A stretch of 64,000 nt of DNA, taken from contig NZ_NSDJ01000001.1 in the NCBI RefSeq assembly GCF_003610915.1, forward strand, positions 3,534,001 to 3,598,000, read 5' to 3'. A program made the translations under genes and the position numbers. This DNA is from Rahnella variigena (GTDB lineage: Bacteria > Pseudomonadota > Gammaproteobacteria > Enterobacterales > Enterobacteriaceae). The notes under the pieces were generated by a model. That model was not told the DNA's origin. It did not search any database and saw nothing but the letters and a program-made list of their open reading frames with translations. This document shows positions 1 to 7,858 of this stretch, piece after piece; position 1 is the stretch's first letter, and each line of letters begins with the position of its first letter.

Positions 1-796
1 TGTTGTACACCTCATCATAAGTTCCCAGTTCGACCGCATGTCCCAGATACATCACCAAGACACGGTCAGAAATGTGCTTCACCACTGCCAGATCGTGCGC
101 GATGAAAATCAGCGACAAGCCCATTTCGCGCTGCAACTGTTGCAACAGGTTAACAACCTGCGCCTGAATAGAAACATCCAGAGCAGAAACCGGTTCATCA
201 CAGATAATCAGTTTCGGTTCAAGGATCAGGGCGCGGGCAATACCGATACGCTGACACTGACCGCCGGAGAATTCGTGCGGGTAACGGTTAATCAGGTTAG
301 GCAGCAGCCCGACCTTTAACATCATTGCCTTCACTTTCTCTTTGACCTCAGCACGAGGCATTTTCGGATTATAGGTTTTCAGCGGCTCGGCAATAATTTC
401 GCCGATAGTCATACGCGGGTTCAGAGACGCCAGCGGATCCTGGAAAATCATCTGGATGTCGCTGCGGGTCTGGCGCCACTCATTATCAGACATATTGAGC
501 AGATCTTTGCCTAACCAGGCTACGCGGCCATCGGTCGCTTTTACCAGACCGATCAGCGCACGGGCGAAAGTCGATTTACCGCAACCGGATTCACCTACAA
601 CACCCAGAGTTTCACCTTCATACAGGCGCAGCGTGACACCATCAACCGCTTTCAGGGTTTTTGATGGCTGCCAGAACCACTGTTTGCCGTCTTTGATATC
701 GAAATGGACTTTGAGATCCGCCACTTCAAGCAGGACTTTTTTCTCAGGTGCATTTGTGTTCATTGCCGCGCTGTTCATTACTGTATTGTCAGTCAT
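1..796 (-). CDS. oppF: Oligopeptide ABC importer ATP-binding subunit OppF (3' end outside window)
   Basis: Partial gene; the first 265 codons are present and the rest lies left of position 1. OppF is one of the two cytoplasmic ATPases that power oligopeptide import through OppBC. The Walker A motif GESGCGKS is at about residues 68-75, followed by the Q-loop region (IFQDP), the ABC signature FSGGQ and a Walker B ending ICDEP. The start is the ATG at 796-794, whose bases overlap the oppD stop codon (ATGA), with a GGAGG-like ribosome site inside the end of oppD. It is the last visible gene of the oppABCDF operon. Identification is firm from the motifs, the oppD neighbour and the gene order. Confidence 0.95.
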   Translation of the reverse strand, partial: MTDNTVMNSAAMNTNAPEKKVLLEVADLKVHFDIKDGKQWFWQPSKTLKAVDGVTLRLYEGETLGVVGESGCGKSTFARALIGLVKATDGRVAWLGKDLLNMSDNEWRQTRSDIQMIFQDPLASLNPRMTIGEIIAEPLKTYNPKMPRAEVKEKVKAMMLKVGLLPNLINRYPHEFSGGQCQRIGIARALILEPKLIICDEPVSALDVSIQAQVVNLLQQLQREMGLSLIFIAHDLAVVKHISDRVLVMYLGHAVELGTYDEVYN

Positions 797-1818
797 ACCA
801 GTTCCTCCAGCGGCTTATAGCAGGCACGCAGGCGACCATCACCGAAACGCTCAAGCGGCGGAGCCGAGGAGCAGATATCCATCGCATGCGGGCAGCGAGG
901 CTGGAAAGGACAACCTTTTGGCAGGCGCAACAAGTTTGGCGGATTGCCGGGAATCGTGAGCATCGCCCCGCCCTCGGCATCCAGACGCGGAACCGCGTTC
1001 AGCAGGCCGATAGAATACGGATGACACGGATCGTAGAACACATCGCGCGCACGACCATATTCCATGGTACGGCCAGCATACATCACCAGCACTTTATCGC
1101 AGATACCGGCCACAACGCCCAGATCATGGGTAATCATGATGATGGCGGTGTTGAACTCGGCTTTCAGCTCATTAAGTAACGTCATGATCTGCGCCTGAAC
1201 AGTAACGTCCAGTGCGGTCGTGGGTTCATCAGCAATCAGCAATTTTGGTCGGCACAATAAGGCCATCGCGATCATTACGCGCTGGCGCATACCGCCGGAA
1301 AATTCGTGCGGGAACATTTTCATACGCTTGCGGGCTTCCGGCATTTTCACCGCGTCCAGCATGCGTACAGATTCTTCAAACGCTTCACGACTGCTCATTT
1401 TTTTATGCAGGATCAGGACTTCCATCAGCTGCTCACCCACACGCATGTACGGGTTGAGAGAGGTCATCGGATCCTGGAAAATCATCGATATCTGTTCTGC
1501 ACGAAGCTTGTTGAGCTGCTGTTGCGGCAGGTTCAGAATTTCGCGGCCATTAAATTTCGCAGAACCGCCAATGCGACCGTTGCTGGCCAGCAAGCCCATC
1601 AGGGCAAATGCAGTCTGTGATTTACCGGAACCTGATTCGCCCACAATGCCCAGCGTTTCACCGGCACGTAAGTCAAAGTTCAGGTCATTTACCGCGGTCA
1701 CGTCACCGTCGGGCGTCTCGAAAGTCACGCGCAGGTCTTGCACATCCAGCAGGATCGGAGGTGCTTTGCCGTCAACCGCAGCGGGTGATGCAAAAGTGGA
1801 GTGTTCAATGGTGCTCAT
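793..1818 (-). CDS. oppD: Oligopeptide ABC importer ATP-binding subunit OppD
   Basis: 341 aa, close to the usual 337 aa of OppD. It is the second ATPase of the oligopeptide importer. Walker A GESGSGKS lies at residues 60-67, with the ABC signature FSGGMRQR and Walker B LLIADEP downstream. The C-terminal extension carries four cysteines (in [11 protein letters not shown] and RACY contexts), typical of the oligopeptide/dipeptide importer C-terminal domain that in relatives binds an iron-sulfur cluster. The gene sits 11 bp after oppC and overlaps oppF by four bases, so translation is probably coupled. Confidence 0.96.
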   Translation of the reverse strand: MSTIEHSTFASPAAVDGKAPPILLDVQDLRVTFETPDGDVTAVNDLNFDLRAGETLGIVGESGSGKSQTAFALMGLLASNGRIGGSAKFNGREILNLPQQQLNKLRAEQISMIFQDPMTSLNPYMRVGEQLMEVLILHKKMSSREAFEESVRMLDAVKMPEARKRMKMFPHEFSGGMRQRVMIAMALLCRPKLLIADEPTTALDVTVQAQIMTLLNELKAEFNTAIIMITHDLGVVAGICDKVLVMYAGRTMEYGRARDVFYDPCHPYSIGLLNAVPRLDAEGGAMLTIPGNPPNLLRLPKGCPFQPRCPHAMDICSSAPPLERFGDGRLRACYKPLEELV

Positions 1819-1829
1819 GGTTGCACTCC

Positions 1830-2738
1830 TTAACGATCTTTCGGGTCGAGGGCATCACGCAAGCCATCGCCGATAAAATTGAAACAAAACAGAGTTACAA
1901 CCAGGAAGCCTGCCGGGAACAGCAGTAACCAAGGTGAAACTTCCATCGAGTTGGCGCCATCACTTAACAACGCGCCCCAACTGCTCAGCGGCTCCTGCGT
2001 CCCTAAGCCGAGGAAGCTCAGGAAGGATTCGAACAGGATCATGCTGGGTACCAGCAGCGATGCATACACCACTACGACACCCAGTACGTTCGGAACAATG
2101 TGACGCAACACGATATTGCGCGTATTCACACCGCTCACCAGCGCCGCTTCGATGAATTCTTTACGTTTCAGACTAAGGGTCTGACCACGCACGATACGTG
2201 CCATGTCCAGCCAGGACACCATCCCGATCGCCACGAAGATCAGCAGGATGTTTTGTCCGAAGAAGGTCACCAGCAGAATGACGAAGAACATGAACGGGAA
2301 GGAGTTGAGAATTTCCAGCAGACGCATCATCGCGGAGTCAATTTTACCGCCCAGATAACCGGACAATGACCCGTAAAGCGTACCGAGGATCACCGCAACC
2401 AGCGCTGCCGCCACGCCAACCATCAGGGAAATACGCCCGCCGATCGCCACACGCACCAGCAAATCACGGCCTGAAGAATCTGTCCCGAAGAAGTGATGGG
2501 AAGCCATATCAGGGGCGGCTGACATCATATTCCAGTCAGTATCATCGTAGGCAAACTGCGACAACATTGGCGCGAAAGTCACAAATAAGGCGATGAACGC
2601 GAGGACGATCAGGCTGGTCACCGCGGCGCGGTTGTGCATAAAGCGGCGTCGCGCATCCTGCCACAAACTGCGGCCTTCAACTTCCAGTTTCTCGCTGAAG
2701 TTTTCGACGACGTCGCTATTTTTCTTACTTAACATCAT
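1830..2738 (-). CDS. oppC: Oligopeptide ABC importer permease OppC
   Basis: 302 aa inner-membrane permease that forms the translocation channel together with OppB. The protein has a cytoplasmic N-terminus, a first membrane segment near residue 40, a periplasmic stretch containing [11 protein letters not shown], and then the BPD_transp_1 core. The EAA loop, which contacts the ATPases, is visible around [11 protein letters not shown]. The gene lies 15 bp downstream of oppB and 11 bp upstream of oppD within the opp operon. Confidence 0.96.
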   Translation of the reverse strand: MMLSKKNSDVVENFSEKLEVEGRSLWQDARRRFMHNRAAVTSLIVLAFIALFVTFAPMLSQFAYDDTDWNMMSAAPDMASHHFFGTDSSGRDLLVRVAIGGRISLMVGVAAALVAVILGTLYGSLSGYLGGKIDSAMMRLLEILNSFPFMFFVILLVTFFGQNILLIFVAIGMVSWLDMARIVRGQTLSLKRKEFIEAALVSGVNTRNIVLRHIVPNVLGVVVVYASLLVPSMILFESFLSFLGLGTQEPLSSWGALLSDGANSMEVSPWLLLFPAGFLVVTLFCFNFIGDGLRDALDPKDR

Positions 2739-2753
2739 TGACGTACTCCGGCA

Positions 2754-3674
2754 TTAATAACGGATTTTCGGGTCGATGACGGCATAAAGCACGTCGACGA
2801 TCGCATTGAACAAAATAGTCAATGCGCCCACTAAAATGGTCAGGCTCAGAACCAGTGAATAGTCACGGTTTAATGCACCGTTAACAAACAGCTGGCCAAT
2901 ACCTGGCAATCCGAAAATGCTCTCGATGACCATCGAACCGGTGATGATACCCACGAAGGCCGGTCCCATGTAGGACAATACCGGCAGCAGCGCGGGTTTC
3001 AGTGCGTGACGCAAAATGATGCGGCGCAATGGCAAACCTTTAGCACGTGCTGTACGGATAAAGTTGGAATGCAGAATTTCGATCATTGAGCCACGTGTGA
3101 TACGCGCGATACTGGCGATATACGCCAGAGACAGCGCCACCATTGGCAAGATCATATATTTTGCGCCACCGCCGTTCCAGCCACCACCAGGCAGCCATTT
3201 CAGCGTAATCGCAAATATCAGCACCAGTAACGGCGCCACCACGAAACTGGGTATAACCACCCCGGTCATCGCTATGCCCATTACCGTGTAATCCCATTTG
3301 GTATTTTGGTTCAGGGCGGCAATAACGCCCGCACTCACACCAAACACAATCGCCATGATAAATGCCGCCAGACCGAGTTTCGCTGAAACCGGGAACGAGG
3401 CCGCAACCAGATCATTAACGGTATAGTCTTTATATTTGAACGACGGGCCGAAATCGCCTTTCGCCAGCTGTTCTAAATAGTGGAAGTACTGCTTATACAT
3501 AGGGTCATTGAGGTGATATTTGGCCTCAATGTTTGCCATCACTTCTGGCGGGAGATTACGCTCACCCGTAAAAGGGCTGCCCGGTGCGAGACGCATCATA
3601 AAAAATGAAATGGTGATCAGAATGAATAGCGTCGGAATCGCTTCCAGACAGCGGCGTAAAATAAACTTTAACAT
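2754..3674 (-). CDS. oppB: Oligopeptide ABC importer permease OppB
   Basis: 306 aa inner-membrane permease, full family length, with an N-terminal membrane segment (about residues 10-28), the periplasmic loop with LAPGSPF, and an EAA-type loop around FIRTARAKGLP. It partners OppC. It is the first gene after oppA and is separated from it by about 187 bp containing strong hairpins, which fits the higher expression usually seen for the binding protein than for the membrane complex. Confidence 0.96.
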   Translation of the reverse strand: MLKFILRRCLEAIPTLFILITISFFMMRLAPGSPFTGERNLPPEVMANIEAKYHLNDPMYKQYFHYLEQLAKGDFGPSFKYKDYTVNDLVAASFPVSAKLGLAAFIMAIVFGVSAGVIAALNQNTKWDYTVMGIAMTGVVIPSFVVAPLLVLIFAITLKWLPGGGWNGGGAKYMILPMVALSLAYIASIARITRGSMIEILHSNFIRTARAKGLPLRRIILRHALKPALLPVLSYMGPAFVGIITGSMVIESIFGLPGIGQLFVNGALNRDYSLVLSLTILVGALTILFNAIVDVLYAVIDPKIRY

Positions 3675-3729
3675 TGCCCGTACCTGTTTCTAAGCCTGTC
3701 ACTACAGCTTTATAGTTTTGGCTTGTTCA

Positions 3730-3752
3730 CGACGACCATCAACTGATCGTCG
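3730..3752 (-). promoter_or_regulatory. Hairpin in the oppA-oppB gap
   Basis: Read on the minus strand, CGACGATCA and TGGTCGTCG flank a 5-base loop; the arms pair with one G-T wobble. It lies 56 bp upstream of oppB. Together with the stronger hairpin at 3820-3848 it could stabilise the oppA message or attenuate read-through. The function is inferred from position only. Confidence 0.45.
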
Positions 3753-3819
3753 CCGTGGTGGCTCTTTGTTTTCATCCCGAAATCCGGAATGAAAAACATT
3801 ACCTTCATCAAAATAGGAT

Positions 3820-3848
3820 GAGCAAGGCAGCTCGGGGATGCCTTGCTC
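3820..3848 (-). terminator. Attenuator-like hairpin just after oppA
   Basis: A perfect 10-bp stem (GAGCAAGGCA / TGCCTTGCTC) with a 9-base loop starts 14 bp after the oppA stop codon. The run after it on the minus strand is only weakly T-rich (ATCCTATTTT), so it is probably a partial terminator or message-stabilising hairpin that lets some transcription continue into oppBCDF. Confidence 0.6.
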
Positions 3849-3861
3849 TGATATCCGTGAC

Positions 3862-5502
3862 TTAGTGTTTGATGATGTACAAGTCTTTCACGTAGACGTT
3901 GTCCTGCGGATCTTTACCGGTGTAACCGCCAACGTATGGTTTCACCAGACGCGCGTTCACGTAGTAATAAACAGGAACAATGGCAGAGTCTTTATCCAGC
4001 TGGGTTTCTGCTTTCTGATACAGCGCCGCACGCTCTTCATCAGTTTTCACTGTCAGAGTGTCCGCGATGTCTTTATCAAACGCCGGGCTCTTATAGTGAG
4101 CGGTGTTGTTGCTGCTGTCAGACAGCATGGTGTTCAGGAAGGAAGAAGGTTCGTTATAGTCAGAACACCAGCCCGCACGTGCCACATCAAAGTTGCCCTG
4201 ATGACGGCTGTCCAGGAAGGTTTTCCATTCCTGGTTAACGAGTTTCACGTCAACACCCAGGTTTTTCTTCCAGATAGCGGCGGCAGCGATAGCCAGTTTC
4301 TTGTGCAGATCCGACGTGTTGTACAACAGATCGAAAGTCAGAGGTTTAGCAGAGGTGTAACCTGCTTCGGCCAGCAGTTTTTTAGCCTGCTCGTTACGTT
4401 GTTCCTGAGTCTCTTTGAACCAGGCTGGCGGAGTCAATTTCGCACCATCGGTATAAGGAGGGGTGTAACCGTAAGCTGGCAGGTCGCCCTGTGCTTTTAC
4501 TTTGTTCACGATGATATCGCGGTCCAGGCCCAGTTTCAGTGCTTCACGAACGCGAGAATCGGTAAACGGCGCTTTCTGGTTGTTGATTTCGTAGTAATAA
4601 GTACACAGGTACGGGTCAACGTGAACTTCGGTTGGGATTTCTTTCTTCAGTTTCTGGAACAGTTCGATCGGCATGTTGTTGTAAGTCATGTCGATTTCGC
4701 CGCTGCGGTAGCGGTTAACGTCAGTTACTTCCGAAGAAATTGGCAGGTAAGTTACCTGGTTGATCACAGTTTTTGCGTTATCCCAGTAAGTCGGGCTGCG
4801 TTCCAGGACAATACGTTCGTTGACGGTCCAGGCTTTCAGTTTGTATGCGCCGTTGCTCACGTAGTTTTCTGGTTGGGTCCATTTGTCGCCAAACTTCTCA
4901 ACAACACTTTTGTTTACCGGCTTCATCGCGGTGTGAGACAGCATTTTTACGAAATACGGAACAGGTTCGGTCAGCGTTACTTGCAGGGTATGGTCGTCGA
5001 TGGCTTTCACACCCAGAGTATCAGGGCTTTTCTTACCACTAATGATGTCATCAATGTTTTCGATATGACCGTATTGCAGGTAGCTTTCGTAAGGAGATGC
5101 GGTTTTAGGATCTGCCAGACGCTGCCAGCTGTAAACGAAATCAGCGGCGGTCACAGGGTCACCGTTGGACCATTTAGCTTCCGGACGCAGGTGGAAGGTC
5201 CAGACTTTAAAATCTTTGTTTTCCCAGCTGGTTGCTACGCCAGGAATAACGCTGCCGTCTTTACTGTCGGTATTCACCAGGCCTTCAAGCAAGTCACGGA
5301 TAACGTTGGATTCTGGTACGCCTTCAACTTTATGCGGGTCGAGAGACTGAACTTCTGAACCGTTGTTACGAACCAGTTCTTGTTTGGCTGCCAGAGTGAC
5401 ACCTGCCGGCACATTGGCTGCAAATGCATTATTCACTGACACCGCGCCAACCGCAGCCATAATGCAGGCAGCCAGCAGATTTTTTTTTGTGATGTTGGTC
5501 AT
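3862..5502 (-). CDS. oppA: Periplasmic oligopeptide-binding protein OppA
   Basis: 546 aa, matching the family length (about 543). It captures peptides in the periplasm and delivers them to OppBC. A signal peptide is clear: basic start MTNITKKN, hydrophobic core, and a likely cleavage after NAFA (about residue 29). SBP_bac_5 features follow, including the segment with RDLLEGLV and the RYRSGEIDMTYNN region. It is the first and probably most highly expressed gene of the operon, with hairpins after its stop codon. In related bacteria the oppA leader is repressed by the small RNA GcvB; I did not identify the pairing site here. Confidence 0.97.
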   Translation of the reverse strand: MTNITKKNLLAACIMAAVGAVSVNNAFAANVPAGVTLAAKQELVRNNGSEVQSLDPHKVEGVPESNVIRDLLEGLVNTDSKDGSVIPGVATSWENKDFKVWTFHLRPEAKWSNGDPVTAADFVYSWQRLADPKTASPYESYLQYGHIENIDDIISGKKSPDTLGVKAIDDHTLQVTLTEPVPYFVKMLSHTAMKPVNKSVVEKFGDKWTQPENYVSNGAYKLKAWTVNERIVLERSPTYWDNAKTVINQVTYLPISSEVTDVNRYRSGEIDMTYNNMPIELFQKLKKEIPTEVHVDPYLCTYYYEINNQKAPFTDSRVREALKLGLDRDIIVNKVKAQGDLPAYGYTPPYTDGAKLTPPAWFKETQEQRNEQAKKLLAEAGYTSAKPLTFDLLYNTSDLHKKLAIAAAAIWKKNLGVDVKLVNQEWKTFLDSRHQGNFDVARAGWCSDYNEPSSFLNTMLSDSSNNTAHYKSPAFDKDIADTLTVKTDEERAALYQKAETQLDKDSAIVPVYYYVNARLVKPYVGGYTGKDPQDNVYVKDLYIIKH

Positions 5503-6680
5503 TTTTATTCAACTCCAGTTTTTATTATGAACTTGCACGCCTGGGTGCAAGATAAACCCTTGCTGGGTCAACGGATTTCAAGAGCAGGAACGAATTGCTC
5601 ATGAAAAGCCCCATGTAGTTACCACCCGCAGATGGCTGTCCCCTACTACTGCATGTGTTACCTGGTAAGTCCGTTAAACCTCTGGCTGTTAATCGCCTTG
5701 CGGTTTCTGAGATCGTTAAGGATGATCTCGCTCCATTTGATTCACCCCGTGCGCGACAAAAAGAATTCTGTGGCGAACCAGGCAATCACATACTGTTATT
5801 CCTGCACTTAACAATATTATTTTCTTATTAACCCGACTTAGGGCGATAGAAAATCCTTCGCGGTTAAATGCGAGCCATCAAATTAATAAGAAGAAGATCT
5901 GAAGATTTGTTTAGCTGATCATGAAAATTCAGCATAAGGCGGTTTGATGTCGTCAACGTTATGCCCGGTTTTCTTTTTGCAGAAAACACATGAGGATAAA
6001 TTTGCAGTAAGCATTGCGACACGACACTCTCCAAAAACAAATAAAATGGCTTCAATCTTTTTCGCACTAGCAAGAATCGTGCTCACCAGGAGCATTGCTC
6101 TAAACAAAAATCCATTTTTGAAGGCGATTTGAAAATTATCAGAACCCTGTTACGCGCGCCAATAAATTTTGCAAATTTGTTACGTAATTCTCTTTTACTC
6201 ATAACAGTCTTTACAACAGGTCAGTCAGGCAGAGAGCAGAAAACAGTTTTAACCCACTGATTTAATATATCTTTATGGCGAAATTACTCATCAAAGTCCT
6301 ACCGGAGACTGTTCAAGAACTCGCCTGACACAATCAGTTAACATTGTTAGATTTATAAGAATAAACACCTGTTAACTGCTGTGTTAACACTAATAACATC
6401 TCGATACAGCCTGCACAAGCCTTACAGAATGATGTGAGTAAATTAGCGTCAATACGGGCAATAAACGCCCGTAATTAGCCAATAATTAGCTAAGTTTATT
6501 TAAAGAAATGAGGACTTGGATTGAAAAGAGGAGTGAGACAAGGGTTTGCGCTACATTAGGGTGCAATTGCTCTGAATTAAGCCATTAGCTGCACTATAAT
6601 AAGGCATTAGATTATAAGTGGAAGTGATAATTATCACGAAAACACCTGGGTATTTTCGTGATAATTCGGCCGCTAATTGA
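5503..6680. other. Long intergenic region between oppA and the marC-family gene
   Basis: 1178 bp without a convincing gene. The part nearest oppA (about 5570-5800) is visibly more G+C-rich than the rest and stays open in several frames on both strands. From about 5800 to 6660 the DNA is A+T-rich and full of stops. The oppA promoter and leader must lie here but I cannot place them securely. The only clear structure is the inverted repeat at 6629-6666. Confidence 0.6.
6629..6666. repeat. Perfect 14-bp inverted repeat (large hairpin) after the marC-family gene
   Basis: AATTATCACGAAAA at 6629-6642 is exactly complementary to TTTTCGTGATAATT at 6653-6666, with a 10-base loop. It lies 15 bp beyond the 3' end of the minus-strand gene ending at 6681. 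It lacks a classical T-run on that strand, so it may be a weak terminator, a message-stabilising hairpin or a protein-binding palindrome. Confidence 0.7.
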
Positions 6681-7325
6681 TTAAAGAAGGCCCGGGAAAA
6701 TCGCTTTTATACCTGTCACAATAAATTCAATGCCCAGTGACATCAGCAGCAATCCCATAATACGGGTGATGACGTTAATGCCGGTTTGCCCCAGCAGACG
6801 CACCAGTAAAGGTGCCGCCCTGAACAGCAGCCAGCAGCAGAAGGCGAAGAACATGATCGCAACGGTCAGACCCAGCAGGTTTGGCCAGCTGTGATAACGC
6901 GAACTCCAGACGATTGTTGAACTGATTGCACCGGGTCCTGCCATTAAAGGCAATGCCAGCGGAACTACACCGACGTTTTCGCGGATCGCTGTTTCTGACT
7001 TTTCCTGCTTGTTCTGTTTATCTTCCCCGAGCTTTCCGCTGATCATCGACATGGCGATAGTGACCACCAGGATCCCGCCAGCAATACGGAACGAATCAAT
7101 GGAAATGCCGAACAGGTGCAGAATCGCATCGCCGAGGAACAGCGCGGTCGACAATATAATGGCAACAGAAAGGTTGGCCGTCATATTGGTTTTGTTACGC
7201 CCTGCCGCCGCCTGATAGCTGGTCATACTGATAAACACTGGCAAGATCCCCACCGGGTTGACCAGTGCAAACAGCCCGACAAAGAATTTGATATAACCAG
7301 AAAAATCTAATAAAGATTGGCTCAC
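6681..7325 (-). CDS. ychE: MarC-family inner membrane protein YchE
   Basis: 214 aa with about six hydrophobic segments, the MarC/UPF0056 pattern: an N-terminal helix with FVGLFALVNPVGILPVF, a middle section with MAGPGAISSTIV, and a C-terminal pair ending near IKAIFPGLL. The function is not known for the family. The position between oppA and adhE is the same as ychE in E. coli, which fixes the name. It is transcribed away from adhE. Confidence 0.93.
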   Translation of the reverse strand: MSQSLLDFSGYIKFFVGLFALVNPVGILPVFISMTSYQAAAGRNKTNMTANLSVAIILSTALFLGDAILHLFGISIDSFRIAGGILVVTIAMSMISGKLGEDKQNKQEKSETAIRENVGVVPLALPLMAGPGAISSTIVWSSRYHSWPNLLGLTVAIMFFAFCCWLLFRAAPLLVRLLGQTGINVITRIMGLLLMSLGIEFIVTGIKAIFPGLL

Positions 7326-7858
7326 GCAGAACTCCGCACAGTTACGCCAGTAGATGAAGGTTTTGATGGGCGCTAATGTACTGGAATCGCAGTAAAGGCG
7401 CCACGCCGTTTCATAGTTTTTATCACCAGATTTACAAATAAAGGCAGTGGATAAGACTTTTGTTAAAAATCAGTTTTTTTATTGATAACTTTAGATACAA
7501 AACTGTATTATCCATGGACGAATTTGATAATTATTCTCAATAAACCACTGCTGAAAGGTGTCAGCTTAGGTGTTTAGTGATCCAGATCAAATTACGTCTG
7601 CCTACAAATAGGTAAGCTTTGTGCATAGTCACTCAACGGTAGTTTGCAGAACAAATATTCGTCAAGCCACGTTGAATGAGGAGTTATCTACTACCTTACG
7701 TGCTTCACTACTGGAAGCTCTTTAAGCAAATAAAGAGACAAAGACAACACCTTGAGAATCATAGAGTTAATTAGTTTCTCACGGTGACTGATAGCAGGTC
7801 TATACTAGTCTTTGGCAAGTTATTTACTAAAAGAGTTTAACTTTATCAGGAGAGCATC
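7326..7858. other. Regulatory region between ychE and adhE
   Basis: 533 bp between divergent genes, A+T-rich and without a convincing ORF. It should contain the adhE promoter and a long adhE leader. A CRP/FNR-like palindrome is at 7573-7594. A good ribosome site, CAGGAGAG, precedes the adhE ATG. Confidence 0.6.
7573..7594 (+). promoter_or_regulatory. CRP/FNR-type binding site candidate upstream of adhE
   Basis: GTGATCCAGATCAA at 7577-7590 matches the FNR pattern TTGAT-N4-ATCAA at 9 of 10 positions and also resembles the CRP pattern GTGA-N6-TCA. It lies about 270 bp before the adhE start. Oxygen or carbon control of adhE, a fermentation gene, would make sense, but binding is inferred. Confidence 0.4.

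Noticed and set aside
3838..5358. 506-codon open frame on the plus strand
   Set aside because: It is antisense to oppA over its whole length, has low-complexity Val/Phe-rich composition, and has no recognisable family. It is a shadow of a highly biased gene.
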